Source of the DNA: Argopecten irradians
Taxonomy: Eukaryota > Mollusca > Bivalvia > Pectinida > Pectinidae
DNA: 64,000 bases
Reading direction: 5' to 3'
NCBI RefSeq assembly: GCF_041381155.1
Contig: NC_091134.1
Location: 35,841,540 to 35,905,539, forward strand
A model generated the notes under the pieces. That model was not told the origin of the DNA. It was given only the letters and a program-made list of their open reading frames with translations, and ran no database searches. The translations under genes and the position numbers were made by a program. Shown one piece after another: positions 53,725-64,000 of this stretch. Positions within the stretch are counted from its first letter, which is position 1. Every line of letters starts with the position of its first letter.

Positions 53725-54906
53725 AGTAGCCCTTTATCCCAGCATGCCACCGGCCCAATATCAGGTCTCTAGGCTTTTTAGTTATTCACAAGAAGTCATT
53801 TAAAGATTTTCTCCTTTTTGACACTTGTGATCTTGAATGAAGGTCAAGGTCATTCTTTTGAACAAACTTGGTAGCTCTTCATCCCAGCATGTCACAGGCC
53901 CAATATCATGTCTTTAGGCACCTAGTTATTCTCATGAAGTCATCTAAAGATTTTAACCTATTTGACCCCCTGTAATCTTGAATGAAGATCAAGGTCATTC
54001 ATTTGAACAAACTTGATAGCCCTTCATCAAAGCATGCTGCAGGCCCAATATGAGCATCCTAGACCTTTCGGTTCTTGAGAAGAAATTGTTTAAAGATTTT
54101 AGCCTATTTGACCCCATGACCTTGAATGAAGGTCAAGGTCATTCATTTGAACAAACTCATAGCTGTTCATTCCAGCATGTTACAGGCCCGGTATGAGTAC
54201 CCCGAGCCTTTCGGTTCTTGAGGAGAATTCTTATTAATATTTTAACCTATTTTACCCCTGTGACCTTGAATGAAGGTCAATGTCATTTATTTGAACAAAC
54301 TTGGTAGCTCTTCATCTCAGCATGCTGCAGGCCAAATATGAGTATCCTGGGCCTTTCGGTTCTTGAGAAGAAGTTCTTTAAAGATTTTAGCCTATTTGAC
54401 CCCTTTGACTTTGAATTAAGGTCAAGGTCATGTATTTTAACAAATTTAGTAGCACTTCATCCCAGCATGCTACATGCCCAATTTCAGTATCCTGGGCTTT
54501 TTGGTTCTTGAGAATAAGTCATTAAAAGTTTTTTTGCCTTTTTGACACTTGTGACCTAGAATGAAGATCAAGGTCATTCATTTCAACAAACTTGATAGCC
54601 CTTCATCCAAGCATGTCACATGCCCAATTTTAGGTCTCTAGGCCTCTTGGTTATTCACAAGAAGTTGTTTAAAGATTTTAGCTTATTTGACCCCTGTGAC
54701 CTTGAATGAAGGTCATGGTCATTCATTTGAACAAAATTGGAAGCCCTTCATCCAAGCATGCTACAGGCCAAATATCAGTACCTTGGGTCTTTCGGTTATT
54801 GAGAAGAAGACGTTTGAATGAGAGTTTACGCTCGGCGCACGGCGCACGACGACGGAAGGTGCATGATGGCAATAGATCACCTGACCCTTCGGCTCATATG
54901 ACCTGA
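53725..54906 (+). mobile_element. Tandem-core element with a period near 160 bp
   Basis: About seven units share CTTGAATGAAGGTCAAGGTC, ATTTGAACAAACTTGGTAGC, CAGCATGCTACAGGCCC and TTTCGGTTCTTGAGAAGAAG. It ends with a GACGACGG-like tract, then GATCACCTGACCCTTCGGCT and CATATGACCTGAAA, resembling the hairpin tail of the other elements. Mollusc genomes carry many such arrays. No protein is encoded. Confidence 0.6.
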
Positions 54907-55100
54907 AAATTCAAATGTTCAAAAATTACCGGTATTCAAATGAAAACAAAATGATTTGTGGAATTTAAAGTTATATGAGTTATTTTTTGTTAAAATGATT
55001 AAGATCATTCACCAACTTTTGGCAGCAAAACGTGACTCAACAGTGGCGTAGGAAGATGACACGTAATGGTAGGGCAAAGGTCCTCAATATTTTTTCGTAA

Positions 55101-55119
55101 CCCCCCCCCCCCCCCCCCC
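55101..55119 (+). repeat. Poly-C tract
   Basis: Nineteen consecutive C, followed by TCGCGCGCACCGCACCC. Its exact length in an assembly is unreliable. Confidence 0.9.
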
Positions 55120-55639
55120 TCGCGCGCACCGCACCCACGGTTGATACTTGATATAATTTTCTTCATATATCATTACATATAATCCTGGCAAGTTGCACAC
55201 ATGTATAGACAGTGATCAATCTGATTAAAATGCAGATCCTTATTATCACTACGTTTGATAAGAGGATCCGAGAAAATCCCATTAGGGATCATGTCCAGGT
55301 GACCTTTGGAAATGGCCAATCAAATTGCTACTTGCAAAATTTTGACAGTGAATTTCAAGGACGAAATAGTTTGAAAAAACTGTCAGAATTATTTTGGTTT
55401 ACGTAGTCATCTCGCCCAAAGAGCACAATAAAGCTAATTTATATGTATACTGGAGCGAAATATCGTTTTCAGTTTATATGAAGACCACGTGGTATAAAGG
55501 TCATCTGGACGTGACCCCTATGGGATATTGTCAGATCCTTTATATAACGGAGTGGTTATTATAAGGATATGTAAATTAATTAGATTGGGACAGTAATATA
55601 TATCTAACATGAAATTAATGAATTCGCAAATTAGCGTGG

Positions 55640-55915
55640 TATCAATCCGACTGAGATGAGTCTCACGATGTAATTTGATGTGTTTGCGAGCGCCGAATGC
55701 GCGAGATTTCGGTGTTTCTCCTCCGGAAAGAAATTTTACGATTTAGAATGGCAGAGCTGAGTTTACGATACATTTTGTTGAATTTGCGAGAGCCGGAGCG
55801 AGATTTTGGTGTTGGGGGGTCCGGGGGTCTCCCCGGGAAATATTTTTACGATTTAGAATGGCTGAGATAAGTTTTACGATGTATTTTGATGATTTTAAAG
55901 CGTTCTTAACACGGT
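55640..55915 (+). repeat. Tandem repeat of about 120 bp, two to three units
   Basis: GAAATTTTTACGATTTAGAA and TGGC(A/T)GAG.T.AGTTTACGAT, with TTTGCGAG(A/C)GCCG and GAGATTT(C/T)GGTGTT, recur. One unit carries GGGGGGTCCGGGGGTCTCCC. Limits are approximate. Confidence 0.5.
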
Positions 55916-56029
55916 AATTTTTCGATTTAAAGTTACCTGCATTTAGAAATGATAATTGTGAGTGTCGTCATACCATTATGCAACACAGCTCGATCTGAAC
56001 ATACCGGATTCACACCATCGGCACATTGT

Positions 56030-56580
56030 TGTGTAACACAAAATAATAGTGAATGTTCATGCAACACGTCGGACAGACGTTGGCCCAATGCACGACACTA
56101 GGTGATAGGTGGGCCCAACGTCAGATGATGACATTGCGCCCACGTTTTTTGTCCAGCTGATTTACGTTGTCCAGACGTCAAATCTCGACGTTTTGATAAC
56201 GTTGCCAGACATCGTTCCAACGTCATGTTGTAACTGCTTTCGACGGCTTTCCAACGTTAATCAGATATGTATAGACCTGATTTGCCATTGAAATAATAAC
56301 AAACACAGCAAAATAAGTTTCATTGCTTTCAATATTAGTTATATAAAGTTAATATCCTAGCCCGTAAAAAATGTGTTTTAACGGTTATACTTCAAACGTT
56401 GCTCCATCGTCTCAGCAACGTTGTTAGTGTTAAATCATTTTAAATCGACGTTAACAATTTAAAGTGTTGAACCAACGTTGGCTAAACGTCGTGTATTTAC
56501 TTTATCTTCAAAAGAAAAACGTAAGAAATCCGACTGCGACCTAGCCGACTGAAAATGACGTCGGACCAACATAACTCTGC
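56030..56580. repeat. Dispersed repeat rich in AACGT/ACGTT
   Basis: AACGTT, ACGTCG, CCAACGTC and GTTGGCCCAA motifs recur on both strands (CAGACGTTGGCCCAATGC, GTGGGCCCAACGTCAGATGA, CCGACTGAAAATGACGTCGG). This is an interspersed element of unknown class with internal inverted motifs. No coding sequence. Confidence 0.4.
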
Positions 56581-57077
56581 TAGCTGGGTATACGTACATG
56601 TATATATGATTCTGATTTTAGTACAGCTGGAAATCAATATTTTGATTAATGCAAAACATTATTAATTAGGCCAAAAAAAATAATGTCTGTGTAGGGTTAC
56701 CCGACCGACCCTAATTTTTTTTATCCCCGACCATAATATGTTTTTCTCCACTTTTCTGAAAAAAATATTAAAAAGGCAGAGATATTTTTGGTCAATGTAA
56801 CCCTTGTACATGTAGAGCTCTATACTGCTAATACTGATATTTTTTTTTTTTTTTCAGTTCCCAATATTGTGTAAAATAAGTTATTTTGAAATGTAAAGAT
56901 ACTTATATCACACCTACACCTAGACTACAATAACAAAAGTTTCATGTGACAAATTGTAATATGGTGAGTCATAGTACAGGTAAATCTACTTATAGTTATC
57001 TCCCCTGAACAATCAGATGGCGCTTCAGTCGCTAAATCCACCTTCGCACCTGTCACAGATTCACATAACCGGTAATC

Positions 57078-60000
57078 ATGGAGTCCAAATACGACCGCGT
57101 CGCTTATCCAGAAAACGTCTACCTCCACTCAGATGGGGAAATGGAAGATTTCGGAACTGGTGTGTACCCAGTATCTGTCATTTCAAGAAAACCATTTCAT
57201 GATGACTCGATCAACTTCGGTTGCTGTAAAGTGCGGCGCAAATTCTCAACGCTGTTGATTATCATCGCCGTGATTCTGCTCCTTCTGGTGATCACAATCA
57301 GCATTGGGATCCACGCAGCCGTGTCACATCAGCAACAATTACAGTCAGAAAATGGCACTCCAGCGTGTAGCAGCGGCAAAAATCCCAACGCAAAAGACTT
57401 TGGTAAGATAAGTAAACAATATTGTAAAGGGAGGTAACTCACCAGGAAGCTATGACTAATTTGGCTTGCTAGTCATTGACCTCACTCCCACGTTGGTTAC
57501 AATAAAGATTACTATTGTTAACAAATGAAATATATGTTAAATTAGGCTTGTCTCATTAACGACAGATCGACAAAGAATATCACAATTCTGGCGAATTCAT
57601 TTCAAAGCCATATTGTCAGGGTGTTTTGGTGCAATAAGCAGGTTTTTAAAGCCGCATTTCCTTTATATTTTGAAATCACGGTAATTGATCTTGTTTGCTC
57701 GAATGTGATGTATCCATCTACTGAAACAATCATGAGACGTCGTATATATATAATGACTTCACATCTATATGTGACGTCATAATAGTGGTATTACGCATGT
57801 GTCTTACAATATTTATGACATTGCTTGGCGGGCCAGTTATGTGATAAATGAAATGTATAATGCAAAACATACTTTGATTTATTGAAAGACTTAACTATAC
57901 CCGTATACCTTCAAAACAATTACGTAAAAAAAATCTTTGGCAACATTTACAATGAAACATGCTCATATACATAATTATGTTTTTGAGTTTATAGTTCTTT
58001 TAAATGTTTCATTAAAGATGCTCCATCACTGACAAATGGTATGTTTCCTCTATCAAAAACAGCAAGAGATGATTGAGTATTTTACTTCAGCTACTAAAGT
58101 TACTAACTTTACACAATTACCACCATTAAAAATTTTGAGCTTCCAATTTTACGTCAAGATAAAAATATTCAAAATAATTAATTGCATCCTGAAAAAATCC
58201 CATGGCACTATGTTCTATATGGAATGAAGTACTTACAGCACATGCACCAAAAGAAAAACGATTTATTTTTTATTATTTTTTGTGTTAATTATACATATAT
58301 ATACACAATTAAACACCAATTACTGTTCAAATGATGAGATTCATTTAATACTCTGTCGGCAGTGGAGCATCTCTAATGCATTTTACATGGATATATCTCT
58401 TTAAAATGGTAATAAAACACATTAGCTGATATGAATACATATTGACTTACCTAGGTTTGTCTGAATTGATGACCTCATTATTACAGATATATTGTCAAAG
58501 TATGAAATCAAAGATCTTTATGAACAATAAACATGTTCAGTGGTTTCCTGAACAATATTCAATAAGACTGATCTTTCATTTGTGGATATGAAGAATATGG
58601 ATATTCTACCTGAGGGGGAAAAATGTTAAATCCCAGGCCTTCCACACATTCTACACCAAGAATATTTTTCTCTCATACTTTTGTCTTAAACGTTTTATTG
58701 CAATTTTACAACAATGATATCCGGACATTTTGAAATAAACCTCTTGTGTGATATTTTGAACGCAAATTATGTTGTTTGCATCTTTTATATTAAAACCAGC
58801 TTAAAGTTTCTTGGGGGGGGGGGAATCAAATTTTACAAATAAAATATAGTAATGTTGCATTTTTGTTGATGCGGTGACGTCACAGGGCTGTGTCGCATGA
58901 AACCAGCCAGTATTACACCTGTAGATATAAGAGAAAAAATATATACCAGCTTTAAAATTTAATCCTCACATATATAAATTATGCAATTGTATTTTTAAGT
59001 TAATTAATGGTTACATATTCAAGATGTTCAGTTCCAAAAATCTTTTTAATTATTTAACTATTAACTCATGCAACTTTTATAAAATAAATTTTAATGATCT
59101 ATAAAAAAATAAATCCTTATTTAAACCATGATTTTCTAAATTTCCTTTAGTTAAAATAAAATAACCTGACTATAAACTTATGGCTATTGGCAATTAATAG
59201 TCAATGACCAGTTTGTGATTGCTCAATTAATTATTAATTAATTATTTAAAACTCTAGATCTCGAGTGCACATTGATCCCTGGTCAAACCACTACTAGACA
59301 CTACTGTACATTTTCCAATATAGAAAATAATGTAGTTTCTCTGTTATTTTCAGGTCTACTGGTACAACCTATGTTAGATAATGCTGGATCAGCCATCTGT
59401 TTTCAGCCATACAAACCAGAAACTTATTTGGAATATCTAAACAGCTTGGATTACTACACGCACGGTAAGTTAAGCATGATGGATGGATTGGATTTGCTTT
59501 TATCCTATTGACAGCCAGGTCACTTAAGGACATGCCAGGTTTACAAGATTGAGGAGACACTAACCTAAGGAGCTTCTTTTTACCGCAGTAGTAGTTGCTT
59601 CAATTGTGGTCCATAAACTGCATGAGGATAAAAACCTATTCATTATCCATTAAGCTGACAATGCTTTTTAAAAAATTCATATAGAATAAGAAACAAACAA
59701 AATACATGTATCTACAAAAAGGTTTGTAGATGCATAAGTGACTAAAATATAACCCTATGATATTAGTCATTGGTTTTAAGATAGTGATTTTTGTTTAAGT
59801 CAGGAATCAGTGAGTAGAAATTGGCATTGTCAGCTTTAATCTCGATTTTGTCACATGTTTTTTCTGGTAAGTGGTACCTGATCACAGCTGTCCCATGTGG
59901 ATTGCAATCCATGTAAGGTTGATGACTATATATAGTGGTAAGAGACATCTAACCATTATGCCACAATGGCCCATCAGTGCTCCAGATAGCTTTTTTGACC

Positions 60001-62549
60001 TGGGAGTTTTGTACTCCCTCTCACGAAGGGCAAGGAGTTTTCAAGTAACTGTTGGGAGTCGAAGACATTGTTGCCATACTGAAAATGGTAAAAAGGAACA
60101 ACGAAATAAATACTTTTAAAACTTTGTTTATTCTTTTTATTCAATCATTGATCTTCGAGTTACTTTCTTACTTGAATCCAGTTACTTTCATTTTTGTAAG
60201 GTTGACATAGCCTACGTGCTCTCCTCTTTTTCCTGTGCCGTCGCCTTATTGCTTTGGTACAAGAAAAAGAGGACACAGTGTGGCCCAGCAAGCTGATTCT
60301 CATCAACATGTCTAGTTTTTCCTCCTTTAAAGAACATTTGTACCTGTTTGTCAAGCGATTCTGTGAGCTGAAGCACCTCAAACATTCTACACTGGTCAAA
60401 CACACCGTTGTTGGATTGACTTTAACATACTGTCTTTTAAATAATTTAGCAACAATGTCGTCTAATATCCCCTGAACGATCGGAGAGGATTGACAAATAG
60501 CGTCCAGAACCTAGCTGTAAAAAGTCATTGACTAATGCCGGGCGCTGTATGTTGGTAAATTCGGTAGTAAAGTGCTGTAATTAATAGGACATGTCACGGA
60601 AATGTAGTCAGGTAGAAGCGACTCCAGTGAGCATGCGTACCAATGTAAGAGTTGTACGCCCTGTGTCAAAGTCGTTAGCGTATTTCAATTTCCGTGGGAG
60701 TTTTGTGTACGCTCAATATTTTTTAGCGTATTTCAATTTCCGTGGGAGTTTTGTGTACGCTCAATATTTTTTCAAGGGAGTAAAACGCTAATTTTAGGGC
60801 GTCAATTACGCTTGTACGCTGCTTTTCTGGAGCACTGGCCCATTGCTTGTTGTAGATTACTTACAATTGTAATGATATGATAAACATATATTATTACTAG
60901 ACTGTCACATGATATACAGATTTACTCTGTACTTGTAGGGACACATCCTTAAAGTACTCTAGACATTAAAGCAAACAAACCAATCCAAATTCTGTACTGG
61001 TAGATTGACTCTGTCACTTTGAAGGTTGAGATAATGCTATTCATAAAGATTATACTTTGTCCTTTCAGTTTATAGTGCCATACCCCAGCAAGGCGATGAC
61101 TATGTAGACTGTAAAAATGCTACTGCAAAGGAAGGCCAGAAATGTCAGTTTGATATCCGCAAGTTTGGCAGCCTTTGCACACATGGAAAAAACTATGGAT
61201 ATGATCAGGGACGGCCATGCGTACTACTGACTTTGGAGATGGTAAGATTATGCTCAGTGATGCAGATAATTATCATTCATTGAATCACAATATTTACATA
61301 GGTTACATCAAAGTCATACTGAAACAGTGATTCACCCTAGAAAATCTCACTTTTCTTAATGAAAATCTTGAAGTTTTAGATCTTTATCAAATGGCCATCG
61401 CTATTAAAATTGTACATGTAATTCTGTAATACTCTTAAACAAAAGATAACAGAGTTTCTTTGCAGTTACTATCAGTGTTAACAGTACCATATCTTTCAAA
61501 TCGAAGTATTACTACTTTTGTTGTCATGGTAAATTGTTTTGTGAAAAATTTCCTTTAGTGAACTTAAATTTTTTCCTTAATATGAATATTCTTTAGCCAA
61601 AGGGAATCGTACCAGAGGCGTTTGGTAAAGAGGATGCTGTTGCTAAGGCCAATCTCCAGAATGGAGAGTGGAGTGCAGACCATGTTGCTATCACTTGTGA
61701 TGGAGCAGTATGTATAGTGATTAATCATCAAAATTTCATAGAGTATTCTCATTTAATGAAAGATTGGTATATTTGTAATACAGGTATTAAATTGAACAAT
61801 CTGTTGAAAACTATCATTATCGATCAAGAAAAAATAAAAAAAAATTCTCAATTTGTTTTTGTTTACTACCAGTATATTTAGGATACAGACAGTTTTAGTC
61901 TTTCAACAAAGTAATTAGAATGTAATTAAAATCTGGTATTGTTAAATTGTATGCGTAGTTGATCTTCTATATTTTATCGTAGTAGAGTCCTCTTTATAAA
62001 GGTGATCAAGCGTAAAAACGTCCAAACATGTAGTTATTTCCATCTCTGATTGAAAAAAAGGAGAAGAATTATGATACAAGTAACTGTAACATCCTTTGAT
62101 TTCTAAATTAAATGACTGATGTTTTTGTGTTTTATCTTGCCAAGTACAAATTAAGAAAGTATTCATTATATCTAATAATCATAATTACAGATTAAGTAAC
62201 TTGATACACTAATTGGTTAAGAATAATGTCATATACAGTGGATTACAAGGATTTGTTTTTGTAACAGACTCCAGAGGACAAAAAGCACATTGGCAGCACT
62301 GTCTATACAGGCCCAAACAACACAACACAGGGTCCAATCTACATCAGTCCAAAGGAGGGATTCCCGCTCAACTTCTACAAGGGAGGTAACTCTGTTGTTC
62401 CAGGAGTGATGGTTGGTTTTAACGATCTGATGATTACGAAAAACACCTTTATCACCATCAAGTGTGTGGCCTGGGCGAAAAACTTCAACAATGGTGACCC
62501 AGCCAACTCCATTGCATACACAACAACATTCAAGTTCCAGCTGAGCTGA
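57078..62549 (+). CDS. Na+/K+-ATPase beta-subunit-like protein
   Basis: The beta subunit is a type II membrane glycoprotein that brings the catalytic alpha subunit to the plasma membrane and helps in potassium binding. Five exons join in phase: 57078-57402, 59354-59464, 61069-61241, 61597-61707 and 62268-62549, giving 333 aa (vertebrate forms are about 300). Residues 1-56 are cytoplasmic and 57-80 the membrane helix (FSTLLIIIAVILLLLVITIS). The ectodomain keeps the six conserved cysteines in order: VDCKN/QKCQF, SLCTH/RPCVL and ITCDG/IKCVA. It also has the family motif YGYDQGRPCVLL and the late GFPLNFY segment, and ends FKFQLS. N-glycosylation sequons are at KNAT and PNNTT. The membrane segment lacks the aromatic, Tyr-rich pattern of canonical beta subunits, and a CC pair precedes it (possible palmitoylation). 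It may therefore be a divergent beta-like paralogue, and I give no symbol. Confidence 0.88.
57720..58000. other. Beta-subunit intron 1, AT-rich
   Basis: Holds a TGTGACGTCATAA site and ATATATGACTTCACAT-like motifs near 57740-57785. A single CRE-like palindrome in an intron is weak evidence, so no regulatory role is claimed. Confidence 0.3.
58013..58376. mobile_element. Small element with inverted ends (beta-subunit intron 1)
   Basis: The left end is TTAAAGATGCTCCATCACTG, with ACAAATGG. The right end inverted is TTAGAGATGCTCCACTGCCG, with ACAGAGTATT. The length is about 364 bp, AT-rich and non-coding. A half copy lies at 50758. The superfamily is unresolved. Confidence 0.55.
59505..59974 (-). 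mobile_element. tRNA-derived SINE
   Basis: Read on the minus strand from about 59974, TGTGGCATAATGGTTAGATG looks like a tRNA A box, and GGATTGCAATCC, some 50 nt on, like a decayed B box. Further on lies a unique body, and near 59535-59510 the inverse of GGTCACTTAAGGACATGCCA, the core also seen at 49560. This matches the pol III head plus conserved domain plan of bivalve SINEs. Limits are approximate. Confidence 0.5.
59975..60837. mobile_element. DNA element with CAGTGCTCCAGA ends
   Basis: The ends are CAGTGCTCCAGATAGC and, inverted, CAGTGCTCCAGAAAAGC. GCCCAT lies directly outside both (59969-59974, 60838-60843). CAGTG ends recall hAT elements, but those make 8-bp duplications, so the superfamily is open. 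Inside, a minus-strand frame carries an Arg/Lys-rich run (AIRRRHRKKRRARRL) of unknown meaning, and a 48-bp unit is duplicated in tandem at 60676-60772 (TAGCGTATTTCAATTTCCGT). It sits at the head of the SINE to its left. Confidence 0.55.
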
Positions 62550-64000
62550 GATTGTGTGATCAAAGGTTTTCACCCACAGCCTTGAGAAGAGTTCATGTAA
62601 CCAACAGACTATCTCTAGAAAACAGTTGACTGAATATTCTGTGCTTCGATAATGACAAGGTTTCAAGTGCAGATTGGGCAAGGTATAAGTCCCATGAGTA
62701 TTGCTGTAAATTTTATAGGGATGGGAGCTCTTTTTTTTTTCTCAGTACAAATACACATATGATATTTAGGTCTGATCTTTTTATGGAATCAAGTGAAGGT
62801 CTGATCACTGTTCACAGAAACTAAGCTTTGTGACAAATTTAGAATCTCTTTCTGCTTTCAATAACGAAAAATATATATTTGGATACATATCCTTATCAGA
62901 AAGTATCTATGTATACATTCCATGAATTTAGCATACAGAATAATGTGGGTTTTTTTTCTACTAGAACAATGTGTTTTTGCAATAGATCAGAATGTGTCCA
63001 GTCATGCCAAATGAATGTGTGGAGAAGTCACACTGTTGATAACTGTAAGTTGTGAGTGGAGAACTCGCACACCTATTTTCTGTGATTTGTTACAGAAATG
63101 TAGTTTCTTATTCACAGTTATATTTTGTAATTTATAATGGCAAGTTTTCTCTTATTCTATATATAGTGTTTTGGTTTCCTTCTAATTTTTTTTGGAAAAA
63201 CTCTTTGGTTTATGTAGAAGGTATGAATTTAGTACTCTTGGTACAAAACAAACTACAGAAAATGTTCTTGTACTCCACCAGTCAGGGAAGGATTTTAACA
63301 TTGGTATATTAACATTTGTCTGGGAGAAGGTCTACTAATTATCATATCAATTACGTTACTGTGTAGAAATTATCAGAAAATATTATTCAGCGTCCAAAAA
63401 AAATGTTCTAAATAGCATACTCATGAATCTCACAATTGTGTCACTCTTGGAGACTATTTATGACTGAATTCTATACTATTCCGAGAAAATACCATATCGT
63501 TGAATGTTTATATGAGAGAACAGGATCATAATAACATCTGACTTTTCATGTTATTTATGAGGTGTATCTTATTTCATCACTCATTTTGTAGTGTTATTCA
63601 TCCACATTTTGTACCAGTTTTTCCCCTATTGCAGGTGATAACAAAAGGTCATATTTGTATTGTATTTATCACTATTCATTCAAGCTGATTAAGTGACCAA
63701 ACAGCTTTACAATACATTTTGTCGCTTCCAGCATGACACTTGACATACAGGATATTAAATCTAGACATTTCTAAAGTTTTAAATCTATTACATTTTTTCC
63801 TGGCCATAATGTAGAAGAAGCATAATCTGAATGTGAATAGTTCAGTGACATTATTGCATTTCCTGCTTACCATGGTATAAATATGCTGAACATTAAAGCT
63901 AGTGGTACAATGCATGGTGTTACCTTTGGTTCCCATGGTAAATATTGGTTATAATTTATAATAAGTTTTACAGGAGTTTCCATGGAAACTGATGGATAGT
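62550..64000. other. 3' UTR of the beta-subunit gene and downstream DNA
   Basis: No AATAAA is seen near the stop codon. ATTAAA near 63893 is a possible signal. No further gene is supported up to the window edge. Confidence 0.4.

Noticed and set aside
57017-57202. Open frame overlapping the start of the ATPase beta gene
   Set aside because: It is a frame shadow of exon 1. The other frame encodes the membrane helix and splices in phase to the conserved ectodomain.
60160-60475. Transposase gene in the 59975-60837 element
   Set aside because: Overlapping short frames with an Arg/Lys-rich run but no catalytic motif that I can recognise.

Overview
The window looks like nuclear DNA of a bivalve mollusc. 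It is AT-rich, and its genes have several short exons with GT-AG introns and clear animal orthologues. It is littered with tandem-core dispersed repeats whose ends (AACAAGAGGCCC... / ...CAGGTGAGCTAA) resemble the 'pearl'/Helentron-type non-autonomous Helitrons described in oysters and other bivalves. I cannot fix the genus from sequence alone.

Layout. (1) 768-2651, minus strand: a four-exon gene for the meiotic double-strand-break factor MEI4 (363 aa). (2) 7468-15035, plus: a large single-pass membrane mucin, divergent from MEI4. It has a short Cys-rich N-terminal region and a Ser/Thr/Pro domain of about 2,000 residues in one 6.4-kb exon, then a transmembrane helix and a short tail. (3) 20240-29295, minus: ribosomal protein eS4 (RPS4) in six exons, with exon 2 tandemly duplicated. 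(4) 31077-47993, plus, divergent from RPS4: metal-responsive transcription factor MTF-1 in ten exons (661 aa, six C2H2 fingers plus the Cys cluster). (5) 57078-62549, plus: a Na+/K+-ATPase beta-subunit-like protein in five exons (333 aa). The genes do not form a functional pathway; they are ordinary neighbours on a chromosome.

Accessory DNA. Seven or more tandem-core Helitron-like elements, one nested in another. Several inverted-repeat DNA elements: two with CAGGT/ACCTG ends and 5-bp target duplications, a Tigger/pogo-like one with TA, and one of 863 bp with a 6-bp duplication. Also a tRNA-derived SINE, a LINE tail fragment and a foldback family.

Most striking observation. In the MTF-1 gene, two independent minisatellites start inside consecutive zinc-finger exons. 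Each repeats the last 26 nt of the exon together with its 5' splice site: a 70-bp unit about 53 times after exon 4, and a 40-bp unit about 12 times after exon 5. The true donor is therefore followed by dozens of near-copies of itself. Two more curiosities lie in RPS4: the exon-2 duplication, and a perfect 242-bp direct repeat flanking a Helitron-like array.

All exon boundaries were worked out by hand from splice motifs, reading phase and remembered protein families. No alignment or expression data were available.
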